Below are positions 6,012-10,730 of a stretch of DNA of 10,730 nt, piece after piece. Within the stretch, counting starts at the first letter, position 1. Every line of letters begins with the position of its first letter. The position numbers and the translations under genes are program-made. The stretch lies in contig JBAZOY010000073.1 of NCBI GenBank assembly GCA_041648505.1, positions 1 through 10,730 of the forward strand. Direction: 5' to 3'. The stretch comes from JBAZOY01 sp041648505 (GTDB lineage Bacteria > Desulfobacterota > Syntrophia > Syntrophales > CG2-30-49-12). A model generated the notes under the pieces. It searched no databases. It had not been told where the DNA came from and saw only the letters and a list, made by a program, of their open reading frames with translations.

Positions 6012-6884
6012 TTAGATTGCTTTTCGAGATTTTAGCAGCAGGTCTCCAGCAAAAATGGCACCTCCCAAAGCACCTGCAATCTGAGTGTCGAAGTCAGGGG
6101 TAAGAGCTTTAATGCCGATTTCTTTCTCTATCCTGCTCACCACGCCGATGTTCTTAGCGATACCACCTGTAATAGCGAAATCCTCTTCCACACCTACGCG
6201 TTTGAGAAGGTTAGACACTCTGTGAGCCATTGCCCCACAATAAGCGGCCAGAACATCGTTCTTGGACCATCCTGATCTCATTAACCCGGCAGCTTCAGAT
6301 TTGGCAAAAACAACACAGGTACTGCTTACCGGCAGCGGCTCTTTAATAATATCCATTGACATGGAACCGATTTCTCCGATATGTACAGCAAATAATTCAC
6401 TCATCACTTCCATACCGCGTCCTGTACCTGCAGCACACTTATCGTTCATCAAAAACTCCGTTACCTTGCCTTTTTCATTGCAGCGGATAACTTTGCAATC
6501 TTGACCACCCATATCTAAAACAGTTTTCACCGTAGGACCGTACAGGAAATTTGCCCCTCTTGCATGACATGCGATCTCGGTTATTAATCTATCAGCGAAA
6601 GGCACATTTACCCTGCCGTAGCCTGTTCCCACAGTGAATTGAATATCTTCGCGCTTCATATCCGTCCCCTCTAACGCCCCCTGCATCGCTTTACGGGCGC
6701 TATCGGGACTATCCGACCCTGTTCGCATATTGCCGTAGGCAAAAAGTTCTCCGTCAACCATTATCACCGCCTGAGAACTTACTGAACCAACATCAATACC
6801 GGCAGTAATCATTTTTGCCTTACGCCAGTCCTTATCGTCACTATGCCAATTTGACTCTTCCCATCTAAAGTATTCTGGACTCAT
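6012..6884 (-). CDS. bzdP: class I aryl-CoA reductase, BcrA/BzdP-type ATPase subunit
   Basis: A 290-residue BadF/BadG/BcrA/BcrD-family (ASKHA fold) ATPase. It forms a pseudo-dimer with the BcrD/BzdQ subunit, binding one [4Fe-4S] cluster between them and coupling ATP hydrolysis to one-electron transfer into the ring-reducing module. Motifs, numbered from the ATG at 6884, are GIDVGSVSSQAVI (29-41, phosphate-1), DMGGQDCK (124-131, phosphate-2), NDKCAAGTG (147-155; cluster Cys150), STCVVFAKSE (188-197; Cys190) and GGIAKN (240-245, adenosine). The N-terminal extension EYFRWEESNW and the short length mark the Azoarcus Bzd type, not the roughly 440-residue Thauera BcrA. ATG 6884 is preferred (AAAGGA 7 bases upstream) over GTG 6890. 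It lies 12 bases after bzdQ. Confidence 0.93.
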   Translation of the reverse strand: MSPEYFRWEESNWHSDDKDWRKAKMITAGIDVGSVSSQAVIMVDGELFAYGNMRTGSDSPDSARKAMQGALEGTDMKREDIQFTVGTGYGRVNVPFADRLITEIACHARGANFLYGPTVKTVLDMGGQDCKVIRCNEKGKVTEFLMNDKCAAGTGRGMEVMSELFAVHIGEIGSMSMDIIKEPLPVSSTCVVFAKSEAAGLMRSGWSKNDVLAAYCGAMAHRVSNLLKRVGVEEDFAITGGIAKNIGVVSRIEKEIGIKALTPDFDTQIAGALGGAIFAGDLLLKSRKAI

Positions 6885-6896
6885 CTCCACATCCTT

Positions 6897-7661
6897 TCAA
6901 GATACAGCTAAAAGAGCGGCTCCTAATGCCCCTACAATCTGCGGATTTTCCGGAACCAGTACATCAACCCCTAAATATCTCCTTAAAGAATCGATAACTC
7001 CGGCATTTTTAGCCACACCCCCGATCATGGCGACATCTTTTTCTATTCCTATCCTGCGTACCATGGCAGTAGTTCTTGAAGATATGGCATCGTGTATAGC
7101 TCGCGCGATGTCGTGTTTTGGTGTCTTCGCATGGATAAGGGAGATGACTTCGGATTCGGCAAAAATAACACAGGTAACATTCATCGCTATTTCTTTCTGA
7201 GATTGGAGCGAAAGTTCCGCCATATCCTCTATCTTTACTTCTAAAGCTCTGGCCATGGCTTCGACAAAGGCGCCAACACCGGCAGCGCACTTATCATTGT
7301 TGACAAAGTCCAGAACCTTACCGGTAGAATCGCATTTCGCCCCCCGACTCTCTTCAGCTCCGATATCAATTACTGTTCTTACCGAAGGAAACAACCAGGC
7401 TGCTCCCTTAGCATCGCATGTCACCTCGGTAGCGTAGTCGTTAGCGAAGGATACTTCCTTCCTTCCGATACCTGTCGCGGTGATCTTTCCAATTTTATCT
7501 TGGGAAACTCCTGCCTTTTCCATTGCCTCATCCATTGCTTCCCTGAGTGAAATTTCCGGATCCCAGCCAGCCATGACCAAACTATGCGAGAGCAATTGGT
7601 TGTCTCGAACGATAACTGCCTTTACAGTTTGGATCCCCACATCTATGCCCGCGGTAATCAT
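6897..7661 (-). CDS. bzdQ: class I aryl-CoA reductase, BcrD/BzdQ-type ATPase subunit
   Basis: A 254-residue ASKHA-fold ATPase of the BcrAD/BadFG family and first gene of the operon. Seen motifs are GIDVGIQTVKAVI (5-17), NDKCAAGVGAF (122-132; cluster ligand Cys125), NVTCVIFAESEVISL (161-175; Cys164) and GGVAKN (214-219). The phosphate-2 motif reads DIGAEESRG (99-107) where activators and the BcrA-type partner have D[IM]GGQDxK. From memory this change is characteristic of the BcrD/BzdQ paralogue, which suggests unequal catalytic roles for the two ATPase subunits. The start has a strong GGAGG 6 bases upstream. A sigma-54-like promoter lies about 85 bases upstream of the ATG. The N-terminal halves of this protein and BzdP are clearly homologous (MITAGIDVG), consistent with ancient duplication. 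Confidence 0.92.
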   Translation of the reverse strand: MITAGIDVGIQTVKAVIVRDNQLLSHSLVMAGWDPEISLREAMDEAMEKAGVSQDKIGKITATGIGRKEVSFANDYATEVTCDAKGAAWLFPSVRTVIDIGAEESRGAKCDSTGKVLDFVNNDKCAAGVGAFVEAMARALEVKIEDMAELSLQSQKEIAMNVTCVIFAESEVISLIHAKTPKHDIARAIHDAISSRTTAMVRRIGIEKDVAMIGGVAKNAGVIDSLRRYLGVDVLVPENPQIVGALGAALLAVS

Positions 7662-7727
7662 TGCATTCCTCCAACTAAAACCATAAACTATAAATCAACT
7701 TTGCCTCAGTTATTTCAAAATGTATCT

Positions 7728-7740
7728 ACTTTATTAAAGT
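7728..7740. promoter_or_regulatory. palindrome at the predicted transcription start
   Basis: ACTTTA-T-TAAAGT is a perfect inverted repeat with a single central base. It spans roughly -6 to +7 relative to the start predicted from the sigma-54-like promoter, so a repressor bound here could block initiation. It is AT-rich and short, so chance is possible. Confidence 0.25.
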
Positions 7741-7745
7741 ATTAT

Positions 7746-7760
7746 TCAACATTCGTGCCA
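7746..7760 (-). promoter_or_regulatory. sigma-54 (-24/-12) promoter of the aryl-CoA reductase operon
   Basis: The minus strand reads TGGCACG-AATG-TTGA against the RpoN consensus TGGCACG-N4-TTGC: 10 of 11 informative bases match with the exact spacing, the only miss being the final C of the -12 box. Initiation is predicted near 7734, giving a leader of about 73 bases to the bzdQ ATG at 7661. An RpoN promoter implies control by an enhancer-binding ATPase, probably responding to an aromatic compound or its CoA ester. No such regulator is encoded within the window. Confidence 0.55.
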
Positions 7761-7823
7761 ATTTTGGTCAGATGTTGTTATTGAAAATAGCATATAGAAT
7801 CAATCACTTACGATTAACAAACT

Positions 7824-7843
7824 GACGTTCATTTAGGAACATC
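7824..7843. promoter_or_regulatory. candidate enhancer (UAS) inverted repeat
   Basis: GACGTTC-N6-GAACATC is an imperfect dyad with 6 of 7 arm bases matching. Its centre is about 100 bp upstream of the start predicted from the sigma-54-like promoter, within the usual range for enhancer-binding-protein sites. The dyad length of 20 bp also fits. No second copy was found by eye. Confidence 0.3.
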
Positions 7844-7998
7844 AAATATCCATGACACTAATGACACATATCCTCTATGAACGCGAAAATAGTCGTAACA
7901 AGTTGATAATAATAGACAAATATATAACACAAATACTCGGGCAAATTGTTTTACTGTTTTACCCAAAAGATAGATTAAATGAACATAACGATAACTAG

Positions 7999-8247
7999 CT
8001 AAAAAAACACATAATTTCTATTGAAAAAAGTCAAAGAGCTTTGTCGACATTTGTTAATTCTGATATTGACACATATATGTTTCATGAAACACTTTCATTC
8101 CTTGATAAAAAGCGGGACATTTACCTCGGAGACAACTCTTATGCTCTCAAAGAGTTCCTGCATCCGTATATTGCGTCCTATTATCCCAGCCGCAAAAAAT
8201 CTTTAAACGTCTTCGCAGATAATCAAGTTCAGTTATATCTTCAATAA
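7999..8247 (+). other. 82-codon open frame, unassigned
   Basis: This frame is open from just after a TAG (7996-7998) to TAA (8245-8247). The central part (DIYLGDNSYALKEFLHPYIA and following) has a protein-like mix of aromatic and charged residues. The only plausible start is TTG 8041, without a properly spaced ribosome-binding site. I recognise no family. It could be the tail of a decayed gene or chance. Confidence 0.15.
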
Positions 8248-8484
8248 TAACTATTGCTGGCCTCGCCGCTCATCCGAATGTTTGTTCCATAAAAAATCGG
8301 GCAGGGTAACGGGGGAGGATGTGAAAAAGGCAGGCCAATCAAGCTATAACCGGTTCCAGTAAAATGATGAAAAGACGACGATAGACCCTTGACCGGATCT
8401 ATAAAAAAACATTCCGATAATTTACAATCATACTGGTGCGGTCTCCTATCCGGTACTGAAAACCGCCCGTGATCGTGTCGTCCT

Positions 8485-9279
8485 TTACGGGACCAGTTCT
8501 AGGACAAAGCGCCCCACCGCAAGCTGACTGCTGATCTTGATCGGCATCTTCTTTTCATCAGCCCCAAACCAGATCATGAGATCCGCGGTTTTTTTAGTAT
8601 CCATGGCTTCGCCCAGTTGCTTTAGATCGGGTACGACCAGGAAAGTATCATAGCTTTTCCCGTCGATGGTGATTCTTTCCCGACGCAGGACCGAGGCCCT
8701 GGCCTGGATCAGTTTCTTGCCGTCCGTGAAGGGAATCTCGATTATATCGCCGACCAGAAGCGTTTTGGTTCGGATGACGAAAAACAGGGCCAGGGGATCG
8801 AATGTCCCGGGAATGATGGCAACCGTTTTTTCGTCTTTTCCTTCGTTTACATATGTTGCCGTCAATCTGTTCCAATCGAATCTGGCGCTTATGTCCCTTG
8901 GGTGTGTACCCGTATCCCGTTTTTCGTAAGCAAGGGTTCGGGACATGTTCCAGTCCGTATAAGATTCCTGGGTCTCGTGTACCCTGTAGAACCAGTTCAC
9001 CAGGCTGTTAGTGTTTGTTTGCATAACGAAATGATATGATTTTGTTCCCATCAAACCGTCTCCCGGAAGCACTTTAATGGTAGCGTCTCCGACTGTGAAT
9101 AATCCCAATGTTGCCCTATACACCAGTTTCTCGCCGACTTCGAAAGGGAATTTTAGTTCCGAAGCTACAAGATTTTCGGAGTAGATAATAAGAATGAAGG
9201 GGAGCAGGAGAAAGAGGGTGAAGCAGACCTGCCGGGATGTGGGCAATTTTTTTAAGAAGCGTTTCCTCATTTTATCCAT
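8485..9279 (-). CDS. secreted or periplasmic DUF3108 protein
   Basis: A 264-residue protein with a basic N-terminus (MDKMRKRFLKK), a hydrophobic stretch (about 17-36) and a possible signal-peptidase site after VAS40. It is therefore likely exported to the periplasm or outer envelope. The rest matches DUF3108 as I know it: FEVGEKLVYRATLGLFTVGDA (46-66) near the mature N-terminus, the middle DPLALFF and LVGDIIEIPFTDGKK, then a YDTFLVVPDLK strand and the ending IWFGADEKKMPIKISSQLAVGRFVLELV. The family is thought to be a lipocalin- or LolA-like beta-rich fold of unknown function. ATG 9279 has only a distant AAAGG; ATG 9270 is an alternative. It is monocistronic here and reads toward the reductase operon. 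Confidence 0.85.
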   Translation of the reverse strand: MDKMRKRFLKKLPTSRQVCFTLFLLLPFILIIYSENLVASELKFPFEVGEKLVYRATLGLFTVGDATIKVLPGDGLMGTKSYHFVMQTNTNSLVNWFYRVHETQESYTDWNMSRTLAYEKRDTGTHPRDISARFDWNRLTATYVNEGKDEKTVAIIPGTFDPLALFFVIRTKTLLVGDIIEIPFTDGKKLIQARASVLRRERITIDGKSYDTFLVVPDLKQLGEAMDTKKTADLMIWFGADEKKMPIKISSQLAVGRFVLELVP

Positions 9280-9374
9280 GCTGATTTATAGGGCCTTTCT
9301 GCCGTTTATCAGGGAAAAATCAATTACCTTGTTATTTTACCTCGGACCTTCCGATATTTTACCAGTCAGGCAAT

Positions 9375-9385
9375 GGGATTATCCC
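9375..9385. promoter_or_regulatory. palindrome downstream of the DUF3108 promoter
   Basis: GGGAT-T-ATCCC is a perfect 5+1+5 dyad lying at about +4 to +14 relative to the start predicted from the extended -10 box at 9395-9403, a usual repressor position. Its binding protein is unknown. Confidence 0.25.
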
Positions 9386-9394
9386 GCCTAAAAA

Positions 9395-9403
9395 ATTATA
9401 ACA
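9395..9403 (-). promoter_or_regulatory. extended -10 promoter for the DUF3108 gene
   Basis: The minus strand reads TGTTATAAT, a perfect TATAAT preceded by the TGN extended -10 motif. No good -35 box lies 16-18 bases upstream, which extended -10 promoters can tolerate. The predicted start is near 9388, about 108 bases before the ATG at 9279. Confidence 0.45.
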
Positions 9404-9971
9404 GAAAATTGCAAATTGCATCTACTTATTCACAGCCGCAATTCTCCCTTGAAATTATTGATTACTTTATTGAAAGCTTTGATGCATCGTTTCTGCACCT
9501 TTATATTTGAAGGACTGGACATCCTATCTCTTCAGATGAACATCTGTTTCAGTTCGTTACCAATCCCTTTTCTCAGACGGCAGAAAACCAAACGTTTATA
9601 AAACAGCTTATAGACTGGCAGTGAGGATGGGTTTTTTTACTTACTTTAACCCGCCTGTGTTTAGCGCCCATAGCGAAATTGTTAGGTTAATATTTACCTA
9701 AAGTAATACTTTAACATCAATCGGGAGAGTTATTGATTGTTTCAAAAATGCTTTACTTTCAGGCTGATCAGGGGTTAAGAAAATAGCAGTCAGTTTTCTG
9801 TTAAAACAAGGAGGGAGTATTATAAAAATATTTGATGTATCAGTCAACGTACCCAACTGTTCTAGAAGTGCTTGACTTTTACATATTTAAATTTAATAAC
9901 ATTAGTCAAAAGCAGTCTTGACCCCATAAATAATACTGGGCGACAATTAATAACAATAAGGAGAAAAAGCA

Positions 9972-10541
9972 ATGAGCGAAAAGTCTGAAAGGAGATTTTA
10001 CCTTAAACATTTCAAGGCTATTAGTCGTGCTATAGCGACCTATGAAGACTTAAATACCTTGATAAATCACCTTGTTGAAGGGACGACCAGGACGTTTAAA
10101 GCCAAGGGCTGCAGTATCATGCTATTGGATGAAAGAGATAACGAGCTGATTCATATAGCAAGTTACGGGATCAGCGATGAATATTTACAAAAAGGTCCTG
10201 TCATGTGGGTAGACAACACGCAAAGTGCGTTTATGACAGGTAAACCCGTTTTTGTTAAGGACATGCAGAATGACCCTCGAATTCAATATCCCGAGGCTGC
10301 GGAAAAGGAAGGAATTGTTTCTATGATCTCTATTCCCATAAAATCAAGGAAAGCAATTGTAGGTGGGCTCAGGATTTATTTCGATGAACCCAGAATCATT
10401 GTTGACGAAGATATTGACTCTATCACCGTGCTCACAGCCTTATTGGGGCTGGTCATTGAAAATAATGGACTTAAGAACTTCCTGGAACAGGTCAGAATGG
10501 CGCTCGACAGTCTCCCTAGCCGTTTACGGGGTGGAGTATAG
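9972..10541 (+). CDS. GAF-domain protein
   Basis: A 189-residue cytoplasmic protein made almost entirely of one GAF domain (about 25-165): helix YEDLNTLINHLVEGTTRTFKAKGCSIMLLDE, strand HIASYGIS, the region GKPVFVKDMQNDPRIQYPEAA, then GIVSMISIPIKSRKAIVGGLRIYFDEP and the closing helix LTALLGLVIENNGL. GAF domains bind small ligands or sense redox state. No kinase, cyclase, HD-GYP or helix-turn-helix output domain follows, so it probably acts through a partner. The start ATG has AAGGAG 8 bases upstream. The next gene starts five bases after its stop, indicating an operon and perhaps a functional pair. Similar stand-alone GAF proteins are familiar to me from Desulfobacterota; the ligand is unknown. 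Confidence 0.85.
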   Translation: MSEKSERRFYLKHFKAISRAIATYEDLNTLINHLVEGTTRTFKAKGCSIMLLDERDNELIHIASYGISDEYLQKGPVMWVDNTQSAFMTGKPVFVKDMQNDPRIQYPEAAEKEGIVSMISIPIKSRKAIVGGLRIYFDEPRIIVDEDIDSITVLTALLGLVIENNGLKNFLEQVRMALDSLPSRLRGGV

Positions 10542-10545
10542 CCCT

Positions 10546-10730
10546 GTGAACGAACGTGTTTTCAAGGATACCACTGATTTCTGTTCCATAGATTACGGAG
10601 ATATTATTCAAATCGGCAACAAGCGCTTTCTGGTAATCGGTCACGAGCGGGAAAGCCGATTTGGAATGGATGAGCCGAAATTTTGGGTGAAGAAGGTGGT
10701 GAATACCGAAACAGGGGAAAAGAAGATCAT
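10546..10730 (+). CDS. unrecognised protein, N-terminal part only
   Basis: An open frame starts at GTG 10546 with GGAG 9 bases upstream inside the end of the GAF gene, and runs off the window after 61 codons. The visible part starts VNERVFKDTTDF, continues with SIDYGDIIQIGNKRFLVIGH, then FGMDEPKFWVKKVVN and ends in a TGEKKII stretch. It looks like a small beta-barrel or beta-hairpin segment preceding a larger domain. I have an impression of N-termini of protein-kinase-like or phosphotransferase-like proteins paired with GAF proteins in Desulfobacterota, but no catalytic motif is inside the window. The GTG start could be replaced by an ATG further in (for example in FGMDEP), but the conserved-looking upstream residues argue against it. 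Confidence 0.65.
   Translation, partial: MNERVFKDTTDFCSIDYGDIIQIGNKRFLVIGHERESRFGMDEPKFWVKKVVNTETGEKKI

Larger units (their letters stand above)
7662..8484. other. 823-base spacer: operon control region plus unassigned sequence
   Basis: The left part (7662-7870) is the AT-rich control region of the reductase operon: a sigma-54-like promoter, an inverted repeat around the predicted start, a candidate enhancer site and a short direct repeat ATGACAC at 7852 and 7861. At 7999-8247 the plus strand has an 82-codon open frame with a protein-like composition but no recognisable motif and no convincing start. From 8248 to 8484 nothing was recognised; a T7 run on the minus strand near 8402-8408 lacks a GC stem before it. 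Confidence 0.5.
9292..9624 (+). pseudogene. possible decayed coding sequence with one internal TGA
   Basis: After a TAG at 9289-9291 one frame stays open for 72 codons, meets TGA at 9508-9510, then stays open for another 37 codons to TGA 9622-9624. The translation has a protein-like character in both halves (for example FSLEIIDYFIESFDASFLHL, then EHLFQFVTNPFSQTAENQTF). An ATG at 9373 begins MGLSRLKNYN but has no clear ribosome-binding site. I do not recognise a family. The frame continuity in AT-rich DNA is suggestive, not proof. Confidence 0.2.
9280..9971. other. 692-base divergent spacer with promoters and possible gene remnants
   Basis: It lies between the leftward DUF3108 gene and the rightward GAF gene. 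It holds an extended -10 promoter for the former, a palindrome GGGAT-T-ATCCC at 9375-9385, and a degraded-looking plus-strand reading frame (9292-9624). It also holds an inverted repeat TAAAGT-AAT-ACTTTA (9699-9713) and a strong ribosome-binding site followed by a very short frame (9808-9875). A possible GAF promoter is TTGACC (9918-9923), 18 bases, GACAAT (9942-9947), which is a weak match. No tRNA or mobile-element gene was seen. Confidence 0.5.

Noticed and set aside
7009..7290. 93-codon minus-strand ORF rich in Cys and Arg inside bzdQ.
   Set aside because: It is an out-of-frame shadow of bzdQ, which carries intact cluster and ATP motifs.
6012..7661. The two ATPases as activators of a 2-hydroxyacyl-CoA dehydratase.
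   Set aside because: Two distinct ATPase paralogues, the BzdP-type N-terminal extension and the adjoining BzdO/BzdN/ferredoxin genes fit an aryl-CoA reductase; dehydratases normally have a single homodimeric activator.
8021..8206. TTG-started 61-codon plus-strand ORF.
   Set aside because: Low-complexity composition and no ribosome-binding site; an overlapping alternative frame is at least as plausible and itself weak.
9629..9652. GGGTT...AACCC with a T7 run as a possible terminator.
   Set aside because: Only a 5-bp stem around a 14-base loop, with the T-run inside the loop, not after the stem.
1..10730. CRISPR arrays, tRNA genes, rRNA genes, complete insertion sequences.
   Set aside because: Searched by eye on both strands and none seen; short tRNAs cannot be fully excluded without a covariance search.

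Overview
The window reads as a chromosomal segment of a strictly anaerobic bacterium, most likely a member of the Desulfobacterota (former Deltaproteobacteria). The reasons are a benzoyl-CoA-reductase-type enzyme with its ferredoxin, many Fe-S proteins, and a DUF3108 protein and GAF-domain protein of kinds familiar from that group. This assignment is inference; the window has no rRNA or other phylogenetic marker.

Centre (7661 to 3047, minus strand): a five-gene operon for an ATP-dependent class I aryl-CoA reductase of the Azoarcus Bzd subtype. The order is BcrD/BzdQ-like ATPase, BcrA/BzdP-like ATPase, a 2[4Fe-4S] ferredoxin, BcrB/BzdO-like subunit, BcrC/BzdN-like subunit. In known members the ferredoxin supplies low-potential electrons, the two ASKHA-fold ATPase subunits use ATP hydrolysis to push single electrons over a shared [4Fe-4S] cluster, and the two large subunits bind the aromatic CoA-ester and reduce its ring. 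The substrate could be benzoyl-CoA, a methyl-benzoyl-CoA or a tetrahydronaphthoyl-CoA; the sequence alone does not decide. Upstream (7746-7760) lies a near-consensus sigma-54 -24/-12 promoter, with an enhancer-like inverted repeat about 100 bp above the predicted start. A long imperfect hairpin directly follows the last gene.

Left (2800 to 368, minus strand): a hypA-hypB pair for nickel metallochaperones, overlapping by one base. An 8-base overlap then leads into a 67-residue ORF that resembles only the C-terminal end of an ArsA/GET3-type ATPase. Next comes a 368-residue protein with a possible winged-helix-like N-terminus, a cysteine-rich middle and a C-terminal 2[4Fe-4S] domain. No hydrogenase or CO dehydrogenase is in view, so the client of HypA/HypB is unknown. 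The left 367 bases hold no gene but carry a good sigma-70 promoter pointing out of the window.

Right (7662-10730): an 823-base regulatory and non-coding stretch, then a minus-strand secreted DUF3108 protein (8485-9279) with an extended -10 promoter. A 692-base divergent spacer with possible gene remnants follows. Last are a plus-strand GAF-domain protein (9972-10541) and, five bases after it, the start of an unrecognised protein that runs off the right end.

Several starts were moved downstream to codons with a proper Shine-Dalgarno sequence: 1474, 4174, 5596 and 6884.
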